Positions 12,056 through 23,900 of a DNA stretch of 64,000 nt are shown one piece after another. Within the stretch, counting starts at the first letter, position 1. Each line of letters opens with the position of its first letter. The notes beneath the pieces were generated by a model. It did no database searches. It was not told where the DNA came from and saw nothing but the letters and a program-made list of their open reading frames with translations. Both the position numbers and the translations under genes were made by a program. The stretch spans positions 2,292,501 to 2,356,500 of the forward strand of contig JBBDHG010000043.1 of assembly GCA_037951165.1 (NCBI GenBank), written 5' to 3'. The stretch is from Lophius americanus. Taxonomy: Eukaryota; Chordata; Actinopteri; Lophiiformes; Lophiidae.

Positions 12056-12079
12056 GCTCATTAATCTCAGAGTGGTGAT

Positions 12080-12355
12080 TACGTAGTAATACGTAGTAGT
12101 TACGTGTAATAAGTAGTAGTTACATAGTAGTTACATAGTAATAACTAGTATTTACGTAGCAATAACTAGTATTTACGTAGTAATAACTAGTAGCTACGTA
12201 CTAATAAGTAGTAGTAACGTAGTAATAAGTAGTAGTTAGGTAGTAATTAAGTAGTAGGTACGTCGTAATTAATTAGTAGTTACATAGTAATTAAGTAGTA
12301 GTTAGGTAGTAATTAAGTAGTAATTACAAATTAATTAAGAAGTAGTTACGTAGTA
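12080..12355. repeat. Degenerate TAGTAGTTACGTAGTAATAA minisatellite
   Basis: Variants of the words GTAGTAATAA, GTAGTAATTAA, TAGTAGTTAC and TAGTATTTACGTAG recur about every 15-21 bases without a fixed period. The array is diverged, with frequent TACGTA cores. It keeps no protein frame. Confidence 0.7.
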
Positions 12356-13114
12356 AACATAGGTTTTAATTAATGAAGAAACAATACATAATTTAAATTT
12401 TTACTTTCATAATATGTGAAAGAAGGAATAATTTTAATGTAAAAATATAAACCTACTGCAATGTTAAATTAGTAGTATTAGTAGTATTTATAAATTTGAA
12501 TTGCAGATTTTGCTTTTTTGTGCATTTAAATTTGCACTGTAAAACTTTAATTTCCATTAACTGGTGCATTATAAATTAAATGTATTATTATTATTATTAT
12601 TATTATAACATATAAGTTTTGTTTATATTAATGTATAGTAAGACAATAGTAGTACTCAACATTAGGATTTACAGATGCCCATAAAATACTTATTGTAATG
12701 TCCGAATAGTATTTTGACCAAGTTCTGAAAAGGGGTATTTTACTTTTTACCTTGTAGAGTTTAATTTAATTACTATCCAATCAAGCGATTTGACCATTAT
12801 TGTGTATTTTGGAGCAAAATCCCTTCCCTCCTTCTATGTTTTGTTTTCAGCTAGTACTTGGCTGAACTCATATCGGACAGGAAACAGCTGCCTTGAAATA
12901 ATACAGCTGGTCGTCGAGCAGAAAGCATGAAGTTAAAGAATGGCTTTAATTTAGCAGACTCGTTCGGACCATCTGAGGTCTCCCACAGGATCCAGCAGGA
13001 GATCTCAGCAGGAAACTCTTTCATTTCTACTACACACTAATGAGCTCTATTTTATATAAAGGCTTCACCAAAGGTTTTTTTTTTCCTACTTCGTTGCAGA
13101 AACAACCACATTCA
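12356..13114. other. AT-rich intergenic DNA with (ATT)n
   Basis: An ATT microsatellite lies at about 12583-12605. The rest is AT-rich DNA without recognised features. Confidence 0.4.
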
Positions 13115-13116
13115 CT

Positions 13117-14075
13117 GATCAGCCATAAAATTATAACCGCTGACAGGTTAAGTCAGAATCACCTGTCAGTCGGTGGGATATATCAGACAGCAAGGGGACA
13201 TTTTATCCTGAAGTTGATTGTTGGAAGCAGGAGAAATGAGCGAGCCTCAAGATCGCAAGGGTTTAAAAATAACAAAGATCAAAAACTGAGCTTTCTGGCC
13301 ATTTGGGCGCTTGTAGGACAAGAATAGTTCAAATCCATTATAGGTAGCCCTACTGTTATAGTGTTTAAACTATGACGAACTGGGTTTTTGGAACCTGTAA
13401 AAGTAAAAATAAGTCAGACAAACCGGAATAAGCCTGACTTATTAGGTGAACTTTACGGAGCAGGAGTCAGAGTATGGAAAAGAGAAAACAGAGTCTTTAC
13501 TTAAGAAAAGATGTGCAGTTATTTCGGTTATAGAAAAAGATTCTGATAAAACCAAAGGTATGTTTTTAATCTTCTCATGTAAGAAGGAACCGGCTCTGAA
13601 ATGTCATTTTTTCCTGTACGTTATCTTTGCAGCATCAAATTAAAGTAGTTTTGGACAATTATTTCACCAGTTCCAAGCCAACGTTTGACCCAGCTGGCCT
13701 CAACGGTGGATACGGCCATACTATGAGATTCTATGATGAGTGTAAAATCATGAAGGCTTGACAACGTGGTCAAGATCGCGTCCTTAAAACTGCAGATCTT
13801 ATTGGATGTTTGTGGTCTGCAGTGGGCAGCACCTACAGAAGTTGTGTATGAATCGGCTCATTGGTGTGGTGGGGGACGAAGACTTTGTCCAATCCTGCAA
13901 AAAAAGATGCTGTAGCAAACATTGCTGAAAAAGCAGCGTGGTAAGTGTCAGAACCCGACCACAGAGCAACGTATGAAGGTGACCTGACCCGATGAAGCGT
14001 GTTATGAAGAAAGTCAGTGGCGTTTGCGAAACTTACGGCACCAGGATGCACTCAGATCTGGAAACGATTCCAAAT
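13117..14075 (+). mobile_element. Tc1-like transposon remnant (family I), with internal insertion
   Basis: The left end reads CACTGATCAGCCATAAAATT, the family I terminal repeat, followed by GTGGGATATATCAGACAGCA and the start region of transposase. The match resumes at about 13745 (GGCTTGACAACGTGGTCAAG, AAAACTGCAGATCTTATTGG, GGTCTGCAGTGGGCAGCACC, ATTGCTGAAAAAG) and reaches CACCAGGATGCACT at 14040. About 470 unmatched bases (roughly 13270-13740) separate the two parts and may be an insertion. Frames are broken throughout. Confidence 0.75.
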
Positions 14076-14129
14076 AAATCCTATTAAAACTCTTGAACAT
14101 GACACTTCTTCATTTACTGTATCCTGTTC

Positions 14130-14175
14130 TTTAGATTCACATAACTTTATTGATCCAAGGATGGCGGTTCATTAG
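14130..14175 (-). mobile_element. Possible LINE 3' tail fragment
   Basis: TTAGATTCACATAACTTTAT followed by TGATCCAAGGA resembles the minus-strand form of the teleost LINE tail (ACTTTATTGATCC). It is short and diverged. Confidence 0.35.
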
Positions 14176-14394
14176 CAGCTTAGCCCGTCCACGACCACAC
14201 GAACGAGATCCAATATGTTACGTCCAAAAGCACCGATCGATAAACAAACGGAGGTCGTTGAAGGACGATTAGTCAAATACAATAAATAGCAATTAAATAG
14301 ATGAATAAAATAGATATTGATGTGTTATCATAAAATTTGTTAAAGGCACTGCCATTGAAATGTCATTCAAAATGAGCGCCGTCTTTATTTGGTA

Positions 14395-14915
14395 CTTATG
14401 GAGCCCCTGAAGGCCCTTGAAAATAAATAATTATGTGTGCACAAGATATTCTTTTAATCCAAAAGCCTTTTCTTGATGAAAAAAAGCCAACCTGTAACAT
14501 AAGTTGGGCTAACCAGCACTTTAGAAGTTTTATTTTCCCCCCTCCTAATGCCATATAACTGGTTTAAGAAACACACCACTAGGAGGGAGGGGCTTATGTT
14601 CATTTCACCAACTCAGAACACATACACAATGCCAGCCAAAATGACTTCCGCTGATATCCTTCAAAATAAGAGCACTTGAAATATGTGAAGCAGGAAATGG
14701 GAACGTAAACAGAAATCCATTCCTGACAGCTTTTGGTCTTAGGTGTGGGATCGTCATCAGCAGGAAACGTTACTGCGCATACTGAAAGACAAGCAGCAAC
14801 ACCAGTTGTTTTCAAACACCGGGCCTTCCTTCGCTATGCTGCATTTATCTTGTGCCAAAAGATAATTATATTGTGCACACAAGATTAAAAATAAATTCTC
14901 GAGGGAGTTCAGGGG
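14395..14915. mobile_element. Non-autonomous DNA transposon (MITE) with terminal inverted repeats
   Basis: The left end TTATGGAGCCCCTGAAGG at 14396 and the right end, read in reverse, TTACGGCGCCCCTGAACT, form imperfect terminal inverted repeats. Similarity continues inward: ATTATGTGTGCACAAGAT on the left against ATTGTGCACACAAGAT, inverted, on the right. The inside has no transposase. TA or TTA/TAA flanks suggest a TA-type target duplication, but the superfamily was not identified. Confidence 0.6.
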
Positions 14916-15254
14916 CGCCGTAATAACCTCATATTAGAAGGAATAAAAGATTTGGCGTATCAATTAGAGGTAGACGACGGCGGCCGCCTGAAGGCATCAC
15001 CCCGAACTCTGGAGACCAGACGTGATGAGGTTGGCCGGTTATATTCTTTCTATTCTTCATCACTTGATTCTCCCAGAGGGAACACAAGCCTCTTCGCTTG
15101 ACTCCACTGATCTGGGAGCAGATGTTAACAATTTATTACGGTATTGGACGTTTTCGTCCTCAATAGATGATCCACCGAACCAAGAAAACGTTAAAAGACT
15201 TGCTCTTTACATTTGATACAAGATGACGTTAAAATACGTTTGATGAGAGAACAA

Positions 15255-15330
15255 TGAAGGTTAATAATAATAATAATAATAATGATAAAGCATTTTAGTT
15301 ATAGAGAGCTTTTCATAAATACACAGTCGC
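15255..15330 (-). mobile_element. (TAA)n-tailed LINE 3' fragment
   Basis: A TAA microsatellite at about 15260-15282 is followed by AAAGCATTTTAGTTATAGAG and AGCTTTTCATAAATACA. This is a decayed form of the fish retroelement tail that reads as TTTATTTATAGAGCGCTTTTCA when intact. A similar unit occurs at 62957. Confidence 0.5.
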
Positions 15331-15529
15331 TCCATAGATACAGAGTAACTAGAAAATAAAGACACAATCGTTTCAAATCACATGAGATGACAAATCAACT
15401 AATCAATTTTTTTCATTACTCGTTAAAAGCCACTTACTTCATCTCACACTCCTTTTTCATATTATCCCTGAACAGTCAGAGATATCTAAATGGAATCTTC
15501 ATCGCCGCCGGTGCAGCAGATCCTACGTA

Positions 15530-15670
15530 TTAACGCGATAACTCAACAAACCATAGCATGGATCCATTCGTTATTTTTTATCCAAATGGACCTTTCGAGG
15601 AAGAACTGGCGTGTTTTTGGGAAAGTTTGCTATAATACTTCCAACACTAGGGGGCGCTTTATCTACAAAA
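15530..15670 (-). repeat. Unclassified dispersed repeat 'X', copy B (fragment)
   Basis: In inverse orientation to copy A, the blocks GAAGAACTGGCGTG, TTTTTGGGAAAGTTTGCT and CAACACTAGGGGGCGCTTTA are present in family order. The core at 15644-15657 matches the CTCF consensus CCASYAGRKGGCRS at 13 of 14 positions. Confidence 0.65.
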
Positions 15671-16495
15671 GAAAATACCATCTCGTCCCTCTGAGACTGT
15701 TTTAACTCAGTATTTCTTGAATGGATGGGTGAAACCTAAAACCGTTTGGCTGATTTGTAACATGTCCGGCACGGCTCTCAATAACGTTAGCAGGATTTAA
15801 CCCCGAACAGAACCAGTTTTCCAGGAGTCGCTCGGCTCGGAGGAATTTAATGTTCAGCTCTTGAACCTGATTTGCCGTATTTGGTTTTAATCTCGTCTGT
15901 CAGGTCAGGTTGGCCACTTTCCACAAACAAAGCTCTCAAAATCGAGTCCCAACACTCTTGGCACCACTTTGTTCGAGGTCAGCTGCTGAAATGGGTCATC
16001 GTTCTCCTGTAATGACAGACAAAAGGCTTTCTGATTAAATTTTGCAGCCGTAACGGTCATCAGGCTCGCGGCACACGCTAGTCAAGCAGAAAAAGGACCT
16101 GGTGTCCTCATCAAAATTCCAATCATAAAACCAAAACAAAAGCTTTCAGGTTCATTTATATGATGTGGATAAATGACCCGAAAAAAGTGATTAAAGTTCA
16201 GTCAATTCAAGCCAACGAATAAAAAATCCTTTGGCTTTCACGGAGGAGCTGCCTGCCTTTACTGCTGATGGGACAAATTAGAGGGAAAGCAGACATACGG
16301 TATAAAATACTGTGTAACACCTCATATTTAACCCATAAAAATACACTTTTCTACTTAAAGGAAAGGGACCCAGATGAGACCAGAGGGAACACTTTGAATT
16401 TCTGACATTATGTTTTTAAATGCTGCCCTTAGAGCCGGAAATCTTTATGGAACCAAATATCACTGTCATTTTTTTTCTCCTACTTTCAAATTAAA
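15671..16495. other. Unique intergenic DNA
   Basis: No gene, RNA or recognised repeat was seen. Confidence 0.4.
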
Positions 16496-16500
16496 TCAAC

Positions 16501-16866
16501 GTTAACACTTTCTTTATGTAAAGAAAGTTAACACTTTACACGTTAACACTTCCTTTATGTAAAGAAAGTTAACACTTTACACGTTAACACTTCCTTTATG
16601 TAAAGAAAGTTAACACTTTACACGTTAACACTTCCTTTATGTAAAGGAAGTTAACACTTTACACGTTAACACTTCCTTTATGTAAAGAAAGTTAACACTT
16701 TACACGTTAACACTTCCTTTATGTAAAGAAAGTTAACACTTTACACGTTAACACTTCCTTTATGTAAAGAAAGTTAACACTTTACACGTTAACACTTCCT
16801 TTATGTAAAGAAAGTTAACACTTTCCACGTTAACACTTCCTTTATGTAAAGGAAGTTAACTCTTTA
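16501..16866. repeat. 41-bp tandem repeat, nine copies, each a potential hairpin
   Basis: Units start at 16501 and then every 41 bases to 16829. Each holds the inverted arms of CTTTCTTTATGTAAAGAAAG (9-bp arms, TG loop) flanked by GTTAAC. Unit 1 pairs perfectly as written. Most later units have C for T in the left arm, giving one G-T wobble. Units 4 and 9 carry a matching AAAGGAAG change in the right arm that restores full pairing. Confidence 0.95.
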
Positions 16867-16944
16867 TGCACATTTCTACATGTAAATATTTAATAAATAA
16901 ATAAAGAATATTGATTGCATACTAGAAATAGAAAAACTTGATAT

Positions 16945-16946
<2 letters not shown>

Positions 16947-17022
<76 letters not shown>
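16947..17022. repeat. (AT)n microsatellite, about 75 bp
   Basis: Nearly pure AT dinucleotide run, flanked on both sides by inverted ATAATAATAT-type sequence, so the whole tract could extrude as a cruciform. Confidence 0.95.
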
Positions 17023-17024
<2 letters not shown>

Positions 17025-17149
17025 TTATTATTATATCATATCAATTATTTTATTTAGATTATTTTTTAAATAATGTTTACAATCTTGTTCTGAATCAGTA
17101 AATTAGAATTTTGTTGCAAGAGCAGGTTGAATATAATCCAGAACATGCT

Positions 17150-17151
17150 AC

Positions 17152-17203
<52 letters not shown>
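17150..17203. repeat. (TGAT)n microsatellite
   Basis: About 13 copies of a GATT tetranucleotide. It keeps an artificial Asn-Gln-Ser-Ile frame open on the minus strand. Confidence 0.95.
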
Positions 17204-18380
17204 ATGTTTTTTTTGAATACGTAACAAAACAAGATAAAACACAGAAGTAAAATGTTTAAACAATAATAATAAAAAAATAAATAACAAAAAATGAATGAAA
17301 GCCATAATGGACAGACAGAAAAAAAAATAAAATAAATAAATTGTAGTTAGGGACAATGAAAATAAATCAAAAGAAATAGTGGAAAACACTAGTTTTTGTT
17401 TAAATATCTGAAAAGGAGTGAGAAGATCAAACTTATTGAATTCCATCCCCTTATCCGTTAGTTTCTGATTGTTTTATTATATTACATTAAAATTGTCTAA
17501 TTTTAAGCTGATTGAAGCTAAAAATCAAGGGAAATGCTGTAAATTGGACTTTTCTTAGCATTTAAAATGTTCCAGGTTTTCTTCTGCGGGTTAAATTCTG
17601 CTGCTTTTGCAGGATCATATTGTATTTTTTTTTTAAAAATTTATAAATACATATACATATCTTTATTAATTTAATCCGTGGGTCAACTCAGGTAAAGAAA
17701 AGGAAATAACTGTTTTTGATTTCTAGTTCTTCTGAATAGAACCATAAGAACCCCGACACGTTTCCTCTTCATGGGAAATCCGGTGGGGATAGGTTAGATT
17801 TTTTCAGGATATAAACCCGTTTAAATCAAACTTCTTTACATAATGCTCATGTTTTTTTAAACGAAAAAAAGCAAAAAACAAGTGTTTCTCGGTGGATATT
17901 CTTTTCTGTAAGTAACACAGTGTCCTGATGTGGTATTTGTTCAGTAAACAAATTTATCATTAATAGTAACTCATTTTTCAGAATTTAATTTTAGGATTAA
18001 GGAGTATCTCTACGGAATTTTCCCTATACGTGCCAAAATATGCAGAACGAATGGAGAAATGTAAAAACTACTATTTTCAAGCCGTGGTGAAAAACTGACA
18101 GCATGGAATGCATGATGCATGTCAGTGCGATGAAAAATTCAAGCGGTTTTAATGCTTGCAGTGAGGACATTTCTGTCCTCATCACGCGAAACAACTTTTT
18201 TCACACCGTAAGTTACTTACATATTACAGGATCTGAGGTTGAAATGAAAGAAAATCCTTCTAAAATGCATAACGTTTACGAAACCGATGCCCACTTACAT
18301 TATCGCAGCCAAAATTTTCAAAATAAAAGTGGGAATATTCCTATTAAAGGGGTTCTGTGATCCTGAACGCTCCAGTTCAC
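17204..18380. other. AT-rich intergenic DNA
   Basis: No gene or recognised repeat. Long A- and T-runs are frequent. Confidence 0.4.
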
Positions 18381-18382
18381 AT

Positions 18383-18625
18383 GTTGAAGTTTCCTTGAGC
18401 AAAACATAGAACTCCTATTTGCTCCTGATGAGCGGGTGGCACCTTACATGGTAGCCTCTGCCTTCATCGGACGGTTGTCCGTGTGAATGCGTGACTGCCT
18501 GCTGGTGTTCCAGGGCGCCGGTGTTCCAGAGCGCCGGTGTTCCAGAGCGCCGGTGTTCCAGAGCGCCGGGGCAGCAAGAGGAATGCTACGTAAGTGAAGT
18601 CCATTAACACAGACCATTTTAAAAA
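18383..18625 (+). mobile_element. tRNA-derived SINE body (AFC type), 5'-truncated, split by a minisatellite
   Basis: GTTTCCTTGAGCAAAACATA, GCTCCTGATGAGCGGGTGGC, GTAGCCTCTGCCTTCATCGG and GTGTGAATGCGTGA match the body of the teleost AFC-type SINE. AAGTGAAGTCCATT and ACCATTTT at 18592-18622 match its tail. The tRNA head is absent. A four-copy 16-bp tandem repeat lies between body and tail. Confidence 0.75.
18504..18569. repeat. 16-bp minisatellite (GGTGTTCCAGAGCGCC)x4
   Basis: Four units start at 18504, 18520, 18536 and 18552, the first with one G for A change. The array is CpG-rich and sits inside the SINE. Confidence 0.95.
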
Positions 18626-19029
18626 GAAGGGCACGTGAACCTACAACACGTTATAGACACTCACAGATACCGGCGCCACAAGGGTGTCTGATTTTATACC
18701 ATTACTCAGGGATCACTTCCTGAGAAGGTGGAAAACGTTTTCAATGTTAAGGAATGTTTCTTGGAATTCCTGGATCCGCCCCTCCATCCATCTTTTTCTC
18801 ACCAAAACTTCTCGATTTTTTGCGGAAGTTCTGGTGAAATGAAATGTGTTCCGGTGTAATTTACGTACATCTGCTAACAGACAAAGAAATGGATGCGGCT
18901 GAATACGTAAGCGCCTTGATAAATCTTGTTTGGGGGGCTTAGTTTACCTTCTAATTGGCCCACAACCCGGGTCAAACAGAAGGCAAAAGATCATCGGAGA
19001 GGACAGTGATTGGAAGCAAAGGAGCGAGA

Positions 19030-19132
19030 GTGTGTGTGTACGTGCATGTGTGTGTGTGTGTGTGTGTGTACGTGTGTGTGTGTGTGTGTGTGTGTGCGTG
19101 CGTGAGTGTGTGTGTGTGTGTGTGTGTGAGCA
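19030..19132. repeat. (TG)n microsatellite
   Basis: Interrupted TG run with CG-containing variants (GTACGTG, GTGCGTGCGTGAG). Confidence 0.95.
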
Positions 19133-19293
19133 TAAGTAGGGGGTTGGTATCAGAGAATAGAGCACGAGAGAATGAGGCTGCTCCTACAGTGGCCCGCTGA
19201 CCGGCAGTTGAACCCCCCTGTGAACTGAAGATGAACCCTAAACTTGAGGATCTTCGGTCACAGATCTCCCTATGGGCAGCTAGCCCATAGGAT

Positions 19294-19294
<1 letters not shown>

Positions 19295-19359
<65 letters not shown>
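19295..19359. repeat. (AC)n microsatellite preceded by a hairpin
   Basis: Pure AC run of about 32 copies. At 19269-19291 a 9-bp inverted repeat (CCTATGGGC / GCCCATAGG, 5-base loop) lies directly before it. Confidence 0.9.
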
Positions 19360-19361
<2 letters not shown>

Positions 19362-19627
19362 AACAAAACACAAGCCGCACACACAACATGCCAATGTCAC
19401 GCACAGATTACTCCATCATCATCATTGCAGCGAACACAAATCCACTCTCAGCAATTTTACTGGTGTGAAATTTGCACAGAAGCAGCCCCACGGACGGGTG
19501 GGCCGCTCACATTGATCCTCTTAGCATACATGTTCACCTTGCCCTTTGACCTGTGTATCTTTTCTGCTGGCACATGCTAATCCACAGAGCTTTGCAATTA
19601 TGAAAAAAAAGTAAAGGTGTGCCAGGT

Positions 19628-19660
<33 letters not shown>

Positions 19661-19673
19661 CACACACACACAT
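19628..19673. repeat. (CA)n microsatellite
   Basis: CA run with one CG interruption. Confidence 0.95.
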
Positions 19674-20089
19674 AGTGTCAAGCGCACAAAAACATACACG
19701 TGCTTTTGTGCCTATAACGTAACACTTGTCAGAGGTTGCGATAGCGCTTTAACCACACCCCCCCCTATCGTGGCACACCCAGGAGGGCACAGCAGAGTAC
19801 ACTGTGGGGTCACGGCCCGGTCAACACCACACATAATGATCCTGGTCCTGTCTTATGCACAGCTGACAGACAGACAGAGAGGAAGAGGAGGGGGGGCGGC
19901 GGCGGCGATGATGGCTGAGATCAGAAATAAAAAACACATTGCAGTTTTTTCCCCCTGCATCAAAACCGGGGAGTGCTCCGTTTACGGCGGCATCAGAAAA
20001 CTATATCCAGCGGGGAATTCTTTCATACGTGTTCTCCGAGGTCACGGCTGCCTCGTCGCGTCGGGTTAACATAACACAGCAAAACCGTT

Positions 20090-20970
20090 ACAATAACCAG
20101 GTAACTTATAACGTATGACTGCCTTTATGAAGGCTTTATGAATGGGTCACTTTTGTTGATTAATGAATCATTTATAAACTGATGTAACTAGATGAAGAGA
20201 TGTAAAAAGTAAATAGACGTAAGACGGGAAATCTGTTGGATCTGTTGCTTGCCAAATAGTGAGCCCACTTCTGTCAGTACTCCTGCTCCTTGGTGTTTAG
20301 TTTTTAGGACTATCTATCTATCTAAATATCTGACATTTATAACATTCAACACTTTATCTCGGCTGTCATCCCCGACAGCAAGGGTATACCGCTGCAAAGT
20401 CCCCAATCCCCTGCGTTGTATAAGCCCCCCGATTGAACTCCTCCAACTAAATGTGAAGTTATGTCCAAAAAAAAAGCTTTTTGTAAAGAAATCTCCCCCT
20501 ATGAATAAAATAATAAACTTTTAGGGTAAAATGTGATATAGGAGAGAGATGCTCCAAAGTCGGACAAAAACGGAACAATATTTAGGAGGATATGGCCGAA
20601 AAACAGTGTTATCTGTAAGAAAGCTCCTCCTAGTGAGAGAAATATAAACTATAAGAGTAAAATATAACATGTGTATAAGATACATCTCCTCCAGTCCATC
20701 CATTAGCACCAAATCTAGACAAAGTCAGACGATCGGTTGAGAAATTATGGCCTAACAATGTCACAAAAAAACGTCCTCTATCACGGCTCATCGTATGATT
20801 GAGTCTCACGAATATATGAAAAGTTTTAATTGTTCTTGCCAATTAATGAACCCGTGCTGATCGTTCAAGACTGTATTATACATTGTTCAGAATTGTTTAT
20901 TAACTGTTTATAAAGTGTTTATAACCTCATTTATAACCCTAGTATAAACAAGTATGTGTATATTTTCTAC
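20090..20970. repeat. Palindromic AT-rich fish repeat, split by copy C of repeat X
   Basis: The left part (20110-20185: GGCTTTATGAATGG, AATGAATCATTTATAAAC) and the right part (20870-20950: AACTGTTTATAAAGTGTTTA, CCTCATTTATAACCCTAG) resemble the two ends of a TTATAAA-rich fish repeat. Copy C of repeat X sits between them, suggesting nesting. The assignment is tentative. Confidence 0.4.
20340..20795 (+). repeat. Unclassified dispersed repeat 'X', copy C
   Basis: Begins GGCTGTCATCCCCGACAGCA and GGGTATACC, then CCCCAATCCCCTGCGTTGTA and TAAGCCCCCCGATTGAAC. It continues with CTCCTCCTAGTGAG, ATAAGATACATCTCCTCC, TTAGCACCAAATCTAG and GGTTGAGAAATTATGGCC. This copy has the clearest first module of the family, with the CCTGCGTTGTATAAGC landmark shared with 25650 and 40235. 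Confidence 0.75.
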
Positions 20971-20974
20971 GGTG

Positions 20975-23900
20975 CTGTCTTATTGTGAAGGGATGGATGT
21001 TGATTGACTGATGGGATGTTGACGATGCTGTTAGTCAGAAAATAAACGTCATCTTATGTCAACATTACTCTGGAAGTTTCTATGTTTGCAGTCTGGCTGC
21101 TGTTTGCAGCGGCGTGTTCAGTACCTTATAAATGCTCGGAGGAATAAAGCATTGTCTGGCATCGGTGTCTCTAGACGGTGATTGAATTCCTGCAGGTTCC
21201 AGAGTGACTCCCGCTCTCCTCTCGTTGTTTTGACAGACTTTAACACGCTAAGCAAAGAAACATTTGGAGACGCATTAAATGGCTCCTCTTAGGACAAAAC
21301 TCCCTCCTTCACCTTCCTCTTTGAGCCTGGGAATAACCTGACTTTTACAGCCAGCTGGTTGGCGAAATCAAGACTCTCCTCTAATGACTTATTCATATCC
21401 CACAGGTACGACACGAGGAGGGGAAAGTGCCAGCAGTGGAAGTCTGTATTTCTTCAAATGGACCTTAAAAGGAAACGGTGAGTCAGAGAACTCCTTAACC
21501 TTTATGCCCGGAGTAGCTCTCCGAGCATGCATGCTAATTTTCAGCCTCCAACATACACGCTGGCTTGTTTTACTTTTACTCACGTTCACTCCGGGGAGCT
21601 TCTCGGTACATTTATAGCCTAAAACCTGCCGCCCGCAGCTCCAGCAGGCAGCTGAGGGTCAAGGGCAACGCGGCAGGAGTTGTTGAGAAGGAAGATTGGC
21701 ATCTATGTAAACATTTCCCACAGGCAGAACTTCTCTGGAGGCAGAGACGTCCTTGGCTGAGTTTGAGCCTCCGAATTTAGACGCCGAGCAAGTTTACCTC
21801 CCCGGCAAGTTAAAAGAGTTTAATTCAAAAACATTGTCGACGCATATCTTCCTTAAAAGGTAACGTTAGCATTTGATCAGTCGGTTTATTCCCATCTACG
21901 GTTTCAGCTCTTGCTCCTCATTGGTTACCTCATACGTTAATCCGTCCATTAATCCCATTGTTATTTTGTTAAACTAGCCAGGCCCGGTTGGCAATCCAGA
22001 CTTTAGAGCACAATGGGTTCTTACAAATGTTAAAAGAGGAGGAATTAAAAAAAAAAAAAAAGACAGAAAGAAATAACTTTTTTTGGGGGGATTTTTCCAT
22101 CAAAACAACGTTTTCATTTCTTACTTTTTTCTCTGTAATCATCACGGATCATTTATAATAGTTTTTTTTAAACTTTCAAAGCTGTGACTGCTTCTGCGTA
22201 TAAACTGTAACTGTAACTGTAACTGCGCTGCCAACGGTTACCTAACAATTACATTTACAACGGCATGAGAGAAATTTGGTTTATAGGACTTTAATTGCAG
22301 CTATTATAGTCAAATTTGAAATTCTTTCATGAAATTTAACATGTGCCTGATGTTTGGTGGATAATAACAATTCTATTATTTCCAATGTTAGTTATTTTAC
22401 CTTTGTAAAAAAACGTAGATCCAGGTCTGACTTACCTGTCTAATGAATTCAATTCATGTAGGTGAATCTCACCTGCGGCTCTTTATGGAGAGTGAATAAG
22501 CCACGCCCACATGGCTCTGAATTTGCATGTTTTGAAAATAGGCTGATGACATCATGTGACCCAGCTGTGTGTCACGTGACTGAACGGCCAAACTGGATCT
22601 CTTGTCACTGAAACAACCACACGATGGTTATCCCAACAAGTTAATAAGTTCTAAAAAAAAAATTGCAGGTTTTAAAAATCAAGGAAATTATTGCTTATGT
22701 TTAAAATGGAAGTCAATGTAGCAGTTTGGCGGACGAGTTGAACCAACTCAGAACTGGCACTAGCACCAGCACCGAACTAGCACCAGGTTACCTTTGGTGG
22801 AAAAGGGGTAAAAAGTGGGCTGGGTTCGACATGTTCTCTGTGATTTCCCGTTATTTATTATGGAAATTTGTGACGGCTGTCTTGAACTGTGAACTACGAA
22901 CCATTACTTAAGGTCGTAGTTCACCATTCCTGAGCGGGCTGAGCGTTCCCGCGTGTGCTGAACATGTGACGAGCCGTGAGTGAGCAGCCTTCATCACATG
23001 TCTCAGAGCACCAATTACATCTGCTGATTCGTGGATAGCAAAGTTCAAAGAAACAATGAGTGGATTCTTTTTAAATATCCGAAAGATCCTATGATGAGAA
23101 TGGAACATTTTTTTGGACTCTGGGGAACATTAGGGAATTATTATTTTTTTTAACTTTTTTTTTAACTCTGCCTATGTTATAATATACATTATTTTTTTAA
23201 GGGATTTTTAGGTCATTTGTTGAAAGAGGGGCATGTGCCAAAAATTTAAAAATTAAGTTTTGTTGTATAACCGGACAAAATGTATCTTTACTTTGTGTCT
23301 TTGTTTTAACATAACAAATATAATGATGTTTCACATGTTGGATTGAATGAAACTGAATTTATTTTACTTTTTAAATGAGTAGTGATGCCGGTTTAAAGGA
23401 GAAGCTCCTGATAAACACACATTTCAGCAGTTCTGAAGAATTTCGCATCAACATTTAAATAAAAAAAGGGAAACTAAGTGAATTAAAAGTGCAAAAATAT
23501 GTATAAATTGAAATAAATAAATAAATAAATATACTAGTTCGGTTGCAGAGAAAGTTTGATCCCCTCAGATGAAGGAGAAAATAATACCGCAGAGAAATGA
23601 ATAAAGCAAACTCACATGACGGCAAAGACAGAAATAGAATCTTTATCCCTCTGAAAAAATAAATAAGATTAACTGTAAACTCAAATACAAGTGGACCAAA
23701 GCGACTTCCTCCTTCATGTGAAGACGACGAGCTTCAGTCTTTGTGCGCGTCAGCATGTGTAAGCTAAGAGTAGAGGTTGGTGAGAAGTGAGGCTGCGAGC
23801 TTCCTGAGGGTCTTGATCACACGCCGCTGTTTGCTGAGAGGATTAAATCCATCGCTCCAAATCACAAACATAAGTATATTCACATTTCCGACATGTGCTG

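Noticed and set aside
16501..16866. CRISPR-like regular array
   Set aside because: Units are contiguous without unique spacers, in a vertebrate genome; it is a minisatellite.
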